Source of the DNA: Candidatus Amarolinea dominans | GTDB lineage: Bacteria > Chloroflexota > Anaerolineae > SSC4 > Amarolineaceae | DNA length: 64,000 nucleotides | Reading direction: 5' to 3' | Assembly: GCA_016719785.1 (NCBI GenBank) | Contig: JADJYJ010000001.1 | Location: forward strand, 682,001-746,000 | Shown here: in pieces, positions 45,467 to 53,546 of the stretch | Numbering within the stretch: the stretch's first letter is position 1 | Layout: every line of letters begins with the position of its first letter | The notes under the pieces: model-generated | Told to the model about the DNA's origin: nothing | Database searches by the model: none | Seen by the model: only the letters and a program-made list of their open reading frames with translations | Translations under genes and position numbers: made by a program

Positions 45467-45931
45467 GTGGCTTTGGATATGCCCGAGGAAACATACGCCG
45501 AATTAGAGCAGATGGTGCTTGACAATGATCCGAGAATTGCCCATCTCAGAATCCTCGAATTGAGAAAAATTATCGTCGCAGAGCAAGAGCTAAGCGCCAC
45601 ATGGCACTCATATCCTGACTATGACTATGACTATGAGTATGGACTTGATCAACTTCGAGGCATGATCAGTCAGTCACGAGAGGAGAAATCTGAGTTCTCT
45701 ACACTCGAAGACCGGCTGATCATTGTCCTCAGAGACATTCGGCTGTTTGGTCCCAGCAGTGATGCGCGCACGGAGCAATCTCGGGTAGTTCACTCGCTCA
45801 ACCAGCTAGCTAAGGAACTAGGATCTGAGAAGTCCTTCACTGACCTGTGCAAACGCCCTCACCACGCCAATAAGCGCAGATCAGACTGGACATATACTGC
45901 AAGCGGGCACGAATTGCGCCTGTTTCCTTAG
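45467..45931 (+). CDS. Protein with C-terminal adaptor-like domain
   Basis: A 154-aa protein. The N-terminal 60 residues (LDMPEETYAELEQMVLDNDP…) are helical and unassigned, with an unusual Asp/Tyr cluster PDYDYDYEYG. The following section, EDRLIIVLRDIRLFG…TEQSRVVHSLNQLAKEL…FTDLCKR, is the same small domain as in the 43852 ORF and the CHAT N-terminus. GTG 45467 is chosen because GGGAG lies 7 bp upstream; GTG 45446 and ATG 45479 are alternatives. The last 20 residues are encoded by an inverted repeat (45893-45966) and look unrelated to the domain. A linker protein for homotypic contacts is inferred. Confidence 0.65.
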   Translation: MALDMPEETYAELEQMVLDNDPRIAHLRILELRKIIVAEQELSATWHSYPDYDYDYEYGLDQLRGMISQSREEKSEFSTLEDRLIIVLRDIRLFGPSSDARTEQSRVVHSLNQLAKELGSEKSFTDLCKRPHHANKRRSDWTYTASGHELRLFP

Positions 45932-45966
45932 GCGGAAAAGCGAAGTCTATTCCCGCTTGCAGTATA
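45893..45966. repeat. Perfect 15-bp inverted repeat at the end of the adaptor gene
   Basis: TATACTGCAAGCGGG (45893-45907) and CCCGCTTGCAGTATA (45952-45966), 44 bp apart. The left arm is inside the coding region and the stop lies in the loop. It could form a long hairpin or be the ends of a tiny insertion. Confidence 0.75.
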
Positions 45967-46057
45967 GAGGAGTGCCCAATTTGGCTTCTGCCCTGGAGCA
46001 TATTCGAGGGCACACTGACAAGCACTGATGTTAGCGTCACCTGCGGAGAAATTAAGA

Positions 46058-47572
46058 ATGGATTACAAACTCGGGTTTCAGACACTCAAGACAGCCCTGG
46101 TTTCAGCCAATCCGCAGCACTTAGCGGAGCTGGCAACGCTAATGGATCGCTTCGACAAAAACGAGCGCGCCGAGCGACTGTTCGGCAGCAGCGAAAACAC
46201 CCGCAACGAACGTGCCCAGATCGTCTTTGCCCTGAATGAGCTTGCCCTGCAACACTGCGGTGTCAGTTTCAACGATCTGTGTCAGGGTGTGCAGCCGAAG
46301 CCGGTCGCGCAACCCGAAGCCAAGCCAAAACCCACCACGCCGACCTCCACTCTGCGCCCAGAACCCGGTTGGGTGACCTTCAAGCTCCAGCTTGCTCGCC
46401 AGGCCGGCCTTGAGTTCGAGGTGCGGGCGCTGGAAACCCCCATGGGCGAGCCTCGCACCAGCGGCCGGTTGCCCGTTGACACCACCGACTTGGTCGCGGT
46501 GCTCAAGGTGCTGGAGAAATCCGGTTACACCCCAGACGACTTTACCTCGGCTCAAACAGAGGCGCTACAGCGAGTAGGGCTGGTGCGAGACGGCCGGCTG
46601 GTTGCCGACCACCTGAAGCGTATCGGCAAAGGGCTATACGACGCGTTGTTCCCTGGTCACGTTGGTGTGGCTTTCCAGATGGCCTTCAATCAGGCCCGTC
46701 TGAACCGCGCGACGATCTTCTTGCAGTTGCGCTTCGACCACGACGCCGTGGACTTGGCTCGCTACCCGTGGGAGTTAGTGCATGACGGCCAGCGCCACCT
46801 AGTCTCCGCTGGCGCTGTGGAGATGGCGCGCTACATCACTTACGGCGAGGCCGCACTAACGCTCCCGGTCAAGCCGCCGGCCCAGATGCTCTTCGTCGAG
46901 TCCCGGCCACGGGACTTGACCACGCTGCCGCAGGAGAACGAACGCCTGGCCGTGTGGAACGCCCTGCAATCGTTGACCAGCGCGGGCAAACTAATCCCGG
47001 AGCGTCTAGAAACACCCACCTACGACGCGTTACTCGACCGCATCGGCGGCGCCGACTACCACTTGATCCACTTTGACGGCCATGGCATCTTTGCCAGGCG
47101 CTGTTCTCAGTGTCGAACTATGAATTACTCTCACCTAACCGTATGCCTCAGTTGCCAGACGCCTTTGGACGATGTACCGCCTTTTGGCTACCTGGCTTTC
47201 GAGGACAACTCGGGCGCGGCCGACTTCGTCAGTACCGAGGACATGGAGAACCTATTGCTCAACAGTCAGGTGCGGCTGATGTTCCTCTCGGCCTGCCAGA
47301 CCGGCATAGTGCGCGGAGAGTCGTTGTTCGGCGGGCTCGGACCGGGCCTGATCCGCTCTGGCGTGCCGGCCGTGGTCGCCATGCAATTCTCGGTGCCAGT
47401 CATAGCCACCATCAACTTCGCTGAGAGCTTTTACACGGCCCTGGCACGCGGCGAGACGGTCTCCCGTGCCGTTGCCCAGGGCCGGCGCCGCCTATTCCGA
47501 GGCAACACCTGGTTCATACCGACCCTCTATCTGCGTAGTCAGGATGACGAGGGGCATCTGTTCGCCGAATAA
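46058..47572 (+). CDS. CHAT-domain protease with adaptor-like N-terminus and inserted zinc ribbon
   Basis: A 504-aa caspase-like (CHAT) protein. Residues 1-80 carry the adaptor-like domain (LFGSSENTRNERAQIVFALN, LALQHCGVSFNDLC). A linker (KPKPTTPTSTLRPEPG) and a beta-rich region of about 100 aa follow. The CHAT domain (about 190-500) has catalytic His342 in HFDGHGIF and Cys413 in LSACQTG, with GGLGPGLIRSGVPAVVAMQF behind. Between them is a four-Cys zinc ribbon: C349-x2-C352 and C363-x2-C366. CHAT proteases cleave target proteins or activate pore formers in immune systems. ATG 46058 has GGAG 9 bp upstream; the frame from 46028 is longer but has no such signal. The Trypco2 gene follows by 13 bp. 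Confidence 0.9.
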   Translation: MDYKLGFQTLKTALVSANPQHLAELATLMDRFDKNERAERLFGSSENTRNERAQIVFALNELALQHCGVSFNDLCQGVQPKPVAQPEAKPKPTTPTSTLRPEPGWVTFKLQLARQAGLEFEVRALETPMGEPRTSGRLPVDTTDLVAVLKVLEKSGYTPDDFTSAQTEALQRVGLVRDGRLVADHLKRIGKGLYDALFPGHVGVAFQMAFNQARLNRATIFLQLRFDHDAVDLARYPWELVHDGQRHLVSAGAVEMARYITYGEAALTLPVKPPAQMLFVESRPRDLTTLPQENERLAVWNALQSLTSAGKLIPERLETPTYDALLDRIGGADYHLIHFDGHGIFARRCSQCRTMNYSHLTVCLSCQTPLDDVPPFGYLAFEDNSGAADFVSTEDMENLLLNSQVRLMFLSACQTGIVRGESLFGGLGPGLIRSGVPAVVAMQFSVPVIATINFAESFYTALARGETVSRAVAQGRRRLFRGNTWFIPTLYLRSQDDEGHLFAE

Positions 47573-47585
47573 TGGAGGATTTCAC

Positions 47586-47963
47586 ATGGAAGAGATCGGA
47601 TTGCAGGACCTGATCTTCCAGGTCAAACAGGAGCTATTGGCGCCGAATCCCGCGCAGCGCGCTAAAGATTCCTACCCGCTCTTCTTCATCGACAGGGTGG
47701 AGCTAGAGATCGCCGTCAAAGTGGGCAGGACAGCCAGTGGGGGCATCAAGCTCACCGTGCTGGACTTCGCCGAGGTAAGCGCTGGCAAGCCGGTCGAGAA
47801 GGAGCGAGGACATGTGGTCAGAGTGTCGCTGTCGCCTCTGTTGTCCAAAGAAAACATACTGACCCAGGCACTGAGAGACCCGCGTGTGCGCGAAATGATT
47901 GAGCAGACATCGGTCCAAGGACTGGTTAAAGGTGGACCGAGTCTGGCCAGCACACCAAAATGA
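47586..47963 (+). CDS. Trypsin-co-occurring domain 2 (Trypco2) protein
   Basis: A 125-aa protein matching the Trypco2 pattern: an N-terminal helix IGLQDLIFQVKQELL, then LFFIDRVELEIAVKVGR, GGIKLTVLDFAEV and HVVRVSLSPLL. Trypco domains were described as companions of trypsin-, caspase- and CHAT-type effectors in NTP-dependent conflict systems. The C-terminal extension (QALRDPRVREMIEQTSVQGL) is helical. GGAGG lies 7 bp before the ATG. Role inferred: regulator or scaffold of the CHAT protease. Confidence 0.8.
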   Translation: MEEIGLQDLIFQVKQELLAPNPAQRAKDSYPLFFIDRVELEIAVKVGRTASGGIKLTVLDFAEVSAGKPVEKERGHVVRVSLSPLLSKENILTQALRDPRVREMIEQTSVQGLVKGGPSLASTPK

Positions 47964-48045
47964 GAATGCACCACCACCGCCAATGCAGGCTCGATCGTCG
48001 CCACGAGCAGAGTATCCTGCTTGCCTGGGATCACGGGAGAGGACA

Positions 48046-48591
48046 ATGAAGGAAATCCATCAGATCATCGAACAGCTTTCACCCACCGACGCCAAGTCCA
48101 TCCTGCAGGTCCTCGCGGCCAGCGACGAAGCGCTTGCCGCCCGCATCACCGAGATGGCGCTGGCCCGCCTTCGACAGGTAGACGTGGAAGAGGTGGCCGC
48201 GGCTTTGTACGACGAACTAGAGGCTCTGGAAGTCGAAGAGGTCTGGGATCGGGCGGGCCGCACGCGCCACGGCTACGTCGAGCCGAGTGAAGCCGCCGAT
48301 CAGTTGGTCAAGGCGGCGTTGGCGCCCTTTCTGCAGGATTTGGCCAGGTACCAAACGCTGGGACTGCGGGCGGAGGCTAACCGGATGTGCGAAGAATTGC
48401 TGCTCGGCTTCTACCAATTTCAGCATGAATCCACGTCCAAGTTCAAGAACTGGGCGCCGGATGCCCCAATTAATTTCGCGGAAGCGGTGGTGGACGCGTG
48501 GAAGGCAGGCTCGCCCACTAAGAGCGATATCAAGGCGCTCAAAGCGTTCGTCACGGCGGAGTTGGGTGGTTGGGGGGCAAACCTGCTCTGA
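48046..48591 (+). CDS. Unknown helical protein in the CHAT cluster
   Basis: A 181-aa, acidic, predominantly helical protein: MKEIHQIIEQLSPTDAKSI, ALYDELEALEVEEVWDRAG, YVEPSEAADQLVKAALAPF. I recognise no family. The central part resembles solenoid-type helix pairs. GGGAGAGG precedes the ATG. The gene sits 82 bp after the Trypco2 gene and 26 bp before the next unknown, all on one strand, so it belongs to the same operon. Confidence 0.75.
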   Translation: MKEIHQIIEQLSPTDAKSILQVLAASDEALAARITEMALARLRQVDVEEVAAALYDELEALEVEEVWDRAGRTRHGYVEPSEAADQLVKAALAPFLQDLARYQTLGLRAEANRMCEELLLGFYQFQHESTSKFKNWAPDAPINFAEAVVDAWKAGSPTKSDIKALKAFVTAELGGWGANLL

Positions 48592-48617
48592 TTACATCTG
48601 GGGGGGACACGGGGTCA

Positions 48618-49292
48618 ATGAATAGAGAGCGGCTATTTGAGTTCCTGGAGACGTGCGATCCATCCAACTTGCTTAACCTGTTGAGCGCGGCCTACGACGA
48701 CATGGACCATGACCAACGCCGGGTGGTGTTTGGCCCGCTGATCAAGACGCAGCCACCGGCCCAGGTGGACGGTGAGGAATTGCTGGACGAGGTTGAAGAA
48801 TTCCAGCGCGAGTCGTTGGCTGGCGCTTACTATGCGCCCTTCGCCATCAATTCAAAGAACTGGACGCATATTCCTGAAGAGACCAAAGAATGGTTTGAGG
48901 ACTTGGGCGATCTGTTGCAGGACAGCAGCCAACTGACCATCCAGGGCGATCACTTGCACGCCGTTACCTGCTTCGGCGTACTGTACGGGTTGATTGACGC
49001 CATGGAACGTGGCGAGAAGATCGTATTCGGCGATGAGATCGGCGGTTGGATGATCCCCGGCGACGAGCAGCAAATCCTCGCGGCCTACATCACTTCGTTG
49101 GCGGCCGTGGCAACGCCTGCCGAATTTGCGGCCGTGGCCCTGCCGTTGATCCAACGTGACTGGCAGTCATTGTCAGATCAGGTCTATGCTGCCGCCGTCC
49201 ATGTCGCCAGCGAGTCGCAGCGGCTGCACCTGGAAGCCAAGATCCAGCGACTGAAGGCCAGGACCAAGCGACCGGCCCGCAACGAACCGTAG
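48618..49292 (+). CDS. Unknown protein in the CHAT cluster
   Basis: A 224-aa protein with no recognised domain. It opens MNRERLFEFLETCDPSNLLN, has an aromatic section SKNWTHIPEETKEWFEDLG and a helical C-terminal part ending in a basic tail (KARTKRPARNEP). No signal peptide or membrane segment. Starting at ATG 48618, it is the last intact gene before the caspase remnant and the right-hand direct repeat, so it probably closes the CHAT operon. Confidence 0.72.
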   Translation: MNRERLFEFLETCDPSNLLNLLSAAYDDMDHDQRRVVFGPLIKTQPPAQVDGEELLDEVEEFQRESLAGAYYAPFAINSKNWTHIPEETKEWFEDLGDLLQDSSQLTIQGDHLHAVTCFGVLYGLIDAMERGEKIVFGDEIGGWMIPGDEQQILAAYITSLAAVATPAEFAAVALPLIQRDWQSLSDQVYAAAVHVASESQRLHLEAKIQRLKARTKRPARNEP

Positions 49293-49296
49293 CACG

Positions 49297-49490
49297 AACC
49301 GTCAGTCAAAAAGAAGCCGAGGGCGCGGCTGTGCTGACCTCCTGCAAGCAGGGCAAAAATCCTGGGCATGGCCTGACCAGAGGCATCGCGGGTTCAACCA
49401 CCCTCTGCGCGCTGCGCTCACCGGCCAGACCGACTCCGGCCAGATAGACTTCATCACCGTCTCCAGCGACAGACGATGGGGCGACAGTTT
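49297..49490 (+). pseudogene. Second decayed caspase-family fragment
   Basis: AAGCCGAGGGCGCGGCTGTG and the next 150 bp align with the caspase remnant at 43540-43700. The frame is broken several times (recognisable parts: EAEG-AVLTSCKQG and TSSPSPATDD, out of frame against FxTVS). A mirror-image position to the left remnant relative to the CHAT block. Confidence 0.6.
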
Positions 49491-49581
49491 TAGCGCACGC
49501 GCCCGTCCCTCACTTTCCTGAACCTACAAGTCGGAGTATACTGATGGTTATGACGCCAGCTTTTCGATGAGAGGCAAGACT

Positions 49582-49840
49582 ATGACAGGTGCTAGTGTGA
49601 ACCTGGCCGTGAAGGTGCCCAAAGCCCTGCGCAAGGCGCGTGCGTGCCGTCGCTGCGTTGCGCGGAGAGACGATCGCGGTAGTCGTGCGTACGGCGTTGG
49701 CAGACTATGTCGCCCGTGCCGAGTGAAGCGAGCGACATTCGCTTTGCTAACGATGTGTTGACCCGCATCGCCGAGGGCGCGCCTACTTATTCGCACGAAG
49801 AGGTATGGGCCGAAATCGAGCAACGCAGGGCGTCGGTTAG
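49582..49840 (+). pseudogene. RHH-type antitoxin gene, broken copy
   Basis: Same gene as 42949-43209. An inserted G (AAGGCGCG), a lost AG pair (GCCGAGTGAAG) and a missing base near the 3' end disrupt the frame. Start and ribosome-binding region are unchanged. Confidence 0.85.
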
Positions 49841-49846
49841 AAACCA

Positions 49847-50152
49847 ATGCCTATTCCCTTCGGAGCCTATATCCATGTGTGCAGTGTGACCATTCTGCCG
49901 AACTCTCACCTGCACCTGCAGTTCGATGATGGCAGCGAGCGAGTGATTGACTTCGAGCCGCTTCTTCTTGGCCCCCTATGGGGCGCCCTGCGCGATGAAG
50001 CGTTGTTCGCCCAAGTGTGCGTCAATGCCGACACCGGTACGATCGAATGGCCGAATGGCGCTGATCTCAACCCGGTGATTCTTCACGACTGGCCGGAATA
50101 CAGCGAACAGATCATCGCTGAACGCCGAGCTCGCTATGCCGCGATAGTCTGA
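49847..50152 (+). CDS. DUF2442 domain-containing protein, copy 2
   Basis: A 101-aa protein identical in amino-acid sequence to 43216-43521; the DNA differs at only a few synonymous positions. With its RHH neighbour broken, this copy persists without a partner unless the first copy's product serves both. It is followed by a strong terminator at 50194. Confidence 0.88.
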   Translation: MPIPFGAYIHVCSVTILPNSHLHLQFDDGSERVIDFEPLLLGPLWGALRDEALFAQVCVNADTGTIEWPNGADLNPVILHDWPEYSEQIIAERRARYAAIV

Positions 50153-50193
50153 ATTCCGAGGCGGGACGGATCGCACTGGAGTCAATTGATACA

Positions 50194-50229
50194 ACAGGCG
50201 CCGGTTGGTTCCAACCGGCGCCTGTTTTT
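50194..50229. terminator. Rho-independent terminator, bidirectional
   Basis: ACAGGCGCCGGTTGG (50194-50208), a TT loop, CCAACCGGCGCCTGT (50211-50225) and a T-run to 50229. It ends the rightward DUF2442 unit. For the leftward gene ending at 50341 it lacks an equivalent U-run but may still help. Confidence 0.85.
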
Positions 50230-50340
50230 ATGGCAGCGAATCGTTCAGCGGCCACACCGGTCGGGGCGTGATGTGACCGCCATGGGGCCGGGGAGTTTCC
50301 GGCCGGCCCCATGAGTTTACATGATCGTCATCGCGGTGGT

Positions 50341-53300
50341 TTAGCGGGCGGTGCGCTGACGCAGCGCCATGCCCACAACCGTCATGAGCACCAGGGCCAG
50401 GGCCAACGGCAACCAGAGGTTGGTCGCGGCGGGTGCGCCACTGTCCAGGCTGCTCAACTCCACACCGGTCGGCGGCGTCGTGGGCGTCGCAGTCGGTGTG
50501 CTCGTCGGCGGCGGCGTCGTTGCGGTCGGCGTGGGGGTGGCGCCAGTTGGCTGACATGACTGCACCGTCACGTCGTCAACGTCCCAACCGGTATCGCTCA
50601 CCGAGGTGTCGGAGCCGAGGCGCCCGCGGAACTGTACGGTCTGTCCGGCCAGGCTGCTGACGTCGGCGATGGTCTGGAAGTAGCTGGTCCCATTGCACCA
50701 GGCCTCCAGGCCGGCCAGAGGATTGCTGAAGCTGGCGGAGACCAGACCGGTGTACGGGCCGGCCAGCAGGTTGGCATTCGGCACCTGGGTCCAGGTGGCG
50801 CCGCCGTCGGTCGAAGATTCCAGGATACCGCCGTCGTAGCAGGCGGTGGCGCCGCTGCTCTCCAGGTTCGGCAGGTGCCAGAACTTGATCACGACCGGGT
50901 TCTGGCCGCTGGGCAGGGCCACAGCCGGCGAAACCAGGCGCTGATCAGAGACCGTGGCCGGGTCGAGACCGCGGAAGTGCGAAGCGCCGCTGTGCGGGTT
51001 GGTCGTGATGATCGCCCAACTGTCGGCGCCGCTGGCTGCGCTATGGGTCCAGCCGGCTTCGCCAGCTTCGAACCCGTACTCATAGAGGATATTGGCGGTG
51101 GTGCCGGGGCCGCAGTCGCCAGGCGCGCCCTGGGTGGTGAAGCTGAAGGTGCTCGAGTAAGCGCCAGCGCCGCAGGCATTGTTTGCCTTGACGTGCCAGT
51201 AGTAGGTGGTGCTGGTGTTGAGCGAGGCGCCGTTCCAGGAGGTGCCGGTCAGGCCAGTGGCCGAAGCCACGATGTTGGTGAAGCCGGCATCGGTGGCAAC
51301 CTGAATGTCATAGGTCGTCGCGCCGCTCACCGCGTCCCAGGTGAAGGTGGGTGTAGCGCCCACACCGGTCGCGCCATTGGCCGGCGCGGTCAGGTTCGGC
51401 GCGCCGGGCGCAGCCGCCTGCACGGTCAGCCCAACCGGGGCCTGATGCACGTTGGGGCCGGCGGCCGTGCCCACGACGTTGAAGTTGTAGGTACCCGCGG
51501 CCGCGCCGCTGATGGTCATCGTACTGCTGCCGGGCGGGGTGACCGGGTTGGCGCTGAAGCCTGCCGTGCCAGGGTTGCCCGAGGCGCTCAGAGTCACCGG
51601 GCTGCTGTAGCCGCTGACGCTGCCGATGTTCACGGTGTACGCAGCATTGGCCCCAACGCAGATTTCCTGGCTGGCTGGCACTGCGGCGATCGTGAAGTCA
51701 GCCGTGCCGCATTCGTTGAACTTGAAGGCGCCGATGCGCAGGCGCCAGCCGACCGAGCTGGTGGTGGGCACGTATTCGTTGACGTACCAGAAGGTGCAGT
51801 CATCCACCGGGTCCACGGTCATGGAAGTGTAATCGCCCCAGCGCTGGCTGCCGGTCTGGGAGCCGGTGCCGTTGATGACGGACGCTTCACCCTGCGGCAT
51901 GGTGCCCAGCGGGTCGCCCGAGAGGCGGCCGGTGTACCACGAGCTTGGGAAGGTGGTGGTGCCGTTGGAGGCGCTGTAGCCCAACGCCATGTTGCCGGCG
52001 CTGTCCTGGGCAATCGAACCCATCCAGCGATGGATGGTGTCGGAGGTGCCCGGGGCGTAGGTGCCTTCCTGGTAGATGACCGGGCTGGAGTTGGGGCTGC
52101 GGATTTCCCACCAGCGGATACCGGACATGGTGGCCGAGGCCTCGACCGACTGGTTGGTCACCAGCGACTCATGGGTACCAAAGTTGCGGTAAGCCAGGCG
52201 GAATGTGGGGCGCTGGCGATAGCCGAGGTGATCAATCTTGTTGGCGGTGCCCGGCTGCGGTATGCAGGAGCGGCCGGAGCAGAAGACAGGCGACGAATCG
52301 AAGGCCGCGACCGGAATGGTGTTCGCGAGGGTGAACGTCGAATTGGCCGGTGTGACAAAGTCTGCGTGGAACTTCCACAGGGTCAGCGCGTCCTGAGGCG
52401 CGCCGTAGGGGCCGCCGTTGTCCATGGAGCCAACGAAGTAGTTGGGCGAACCAGCCGGCGGCATGGTGCTGCCGTCCATGTCCGTAGGCAGCAGACCATC
52501 GCCGAGGTTGAAGGCGCCGCCCGCGGAGGCCGGCGTCGCGAGGAAGGAAATCACCTGCGCAGCCGGATTGCCGGAGATCAGGTCCGCACGCTTGACCGCG
52601 TAGGCGCCGATACCCGTGAAGGTCGAGCCGCCGGCAAACTCACGCGTGCTGATGTAGAGCGCATCGGGCCAGAAACCGTACTTGGGATAGTCCGGGAAGT
52701 TGGTGCCGGTGCTGAAGGCCCAGCGATAGTAGGTTCCTGTGGGGTCGGACGTGGTCGAGACGGCCACGCAGTTGAAGTAGGTGGGGCCTGAGGCCGTGAA
52801 CTGGCTCAGCATCCAGCGGTCCGAGACCTGGTCGTGCAGGACGACCGGATCGCCGGAGTTGTCGGTCTGGCAGTCGCCGCCAAAGCCGGCCCACAGGGTG
52901 TTGTTGAGCGCCGGGCCATAGAGCGAGGTGCCAGTCTTGTTGAAGACCTGGAACGACAGGTTGCTCATGACCACGACGTGGTTGGGGCCAACGTCGCCAT
53001 TGGGATCGGGCGGAGAAACACTGGAAACGTTGGGAGGGCCATCGAAACTGACAATCGGGGTGGGGATCAGCGCCGGTCCGTAGATGGTTTGCAGGGCCGC
53101 ATCGGCGTCCTGCGGGCCAAGCGCGCCTTCGAGGCCAGTGGGGCGCTCGGGAATCTCGCTGAATCCCTCCCCAGGCTTGGGAAGCAGCGGTGTGATCGAA
53201 CGCAGGGGGGCCGAGATGTCAAAGCGAACGGCGGTGCTAACGCCACGGTAGATGCCGGTGGGAACTTCACTCCCTTGGGCGGTAGGGGCGGCGAGCGCGG

Positions 53301-53376
53301 GAACGACAAGGGACGGGACCATGACAACGATCATGATCAACACCAGTGAACACGAGGCTAGGAAACGACGGCTCAT
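50341..53376 (-). CDS. Large secreted cell-surface protein with C-terminal anchor
   Basis: A 1011-aa exported protein. Signal peptide (FLASCSLVLIMIVVMVPSLV), then a domain of about 500 aa with PPDPNGDVGPNHVVVMSN, QVSDRWMLSQF and WGDYTSMTVDP, probably a beta-propeller of unknown role. A repeat-like domain (DFTIAAVPASQEICVG), a fibronectin III-like domain (APNLTAPANGATGVGATPTF) and a C-terminal domain follow, the latter closely related to that of the S8 protease (shared CYDGG-L-ES/IT and NPLAG-x-AWC). The end is a Thr-Pro linker, a hydrophobic helix (NLWLPLALALVLMTVVGMAL) and basic tail RQRTAR, fit for membrane anchoring or sorting. Function unknown. Confidence 0.82.
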   Translation of the reverse strand: MSRRFLASCSLVLIMIVVMVPSLVVPALAAPTAQGSEVPTGIYRGVSTAVRFDISAPLRSITPLLPKPGEGFSEIPERPTGLEGALGPQDADAALQTIYGPALIPTPIVSFDGPPNVSSVSPPDPNGDVGPNHVVVMSNLSFQVFNKTGTSLYGPALNNTLWAGFGGDCQTDNSGDPVVLHDQVSDRWMLSQFTASGPTYFNCVAVSTTSDPTGTYYRWAFSTGTNFPDYPKYGFWPDALYISTREFAGGSTFTGIGAYAVKRADLISGNPAAQVISFLATPASAGGAFNLGDGLLPTDMDGSTMPPAGSPNYFVGSMDNGGPYGAPQDALTLWKFHADFVTPANSTFTLANTIPVAAFDSSPVFCSGRSCIPQPGTANKIDHLGYRQRPTFRLAYRNFGTHESLVTNQSVEASATMSGIRWWEIRSPNSSPVIYQEGTYAPGTSDTIHRWMGSIAQDSAGNMALGYSASNGTTTFPSSWYTGRLSGDPLGTMPQGEASVINGTGSQTGSQRWGDYTSMTVDPVDDCTFWYVNEYVPTTSSVGWRLRIGAFKFNECGTADFTIAAVPASQEICVGANAAYTVNIGSVSGYSSPVTLSASGNPGTAGFSANPVTPPGSSTMTISGAAAGTYNFNVVGTAAGPNVHQAPVGLTVQAAAPGAPNLTAPANGATGVGATPTFTWDAVSGATTYDIQVATDAGFTNIVASATGLTGTSWNGASLNTSTTYYWHVKANNACGAGAYSSTFSFTTQGAPGDCGPGTTANILYEYGFEAGEAGWTHSAASGADSWAIITTNPHSGASHFRGLDPATVSDQRLVSPAVALPSGQNPVVIKFWHLPNLESSGATACYDGGILESSTDGGATWTQVPNANLLAGPYTGLVSASFSNPLAGLEAWCNGTSYFQTIADVSSLAGQTVQFRGRLGSDTSVSDTGWDVDDVTVQSCQPTGATPTPTATTPPPTSTPTATPTTPPTGVELSSLDSGAPAATNLWLPLALALVLMTVVGMALRQRTAR

Positions 53377-53546
53377 TGCATGTCTCTCCTTATGATATTG
53401 CCCATGCTGGGCGGCGACGAGAAAGATGGGGAACTGCCTGACGGAGACTCACAAACTGTGGGGAGCAGGATTATAGCATCTGGCGACGGTAATAGCAAAC
53501 AGCCCTACCGCCGGGCGCGTCAGGCTGGGGTCGCCATCCTCCCCTT

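Larger units (their letters stand above)
49509..50155 (+). repeat. 0.65-kb direct repeat, right copy
   Basis: Counterpart of 42876-43524. Identity is high through the RHH start and DUF2442, with small indels near 49640, 49722 and 49826 that break the RHH frame while DUF2442 stays intact. Confidence 0.9.

Noticed and set aside
50875..52791. Plus-strand open frame of 638 codons opposite the large surface protein
   Set aside because: Low-complexity Gly/Arg/Val-rich product, no start signal, and the opposite strand has a signal peptide and recognisable domains.
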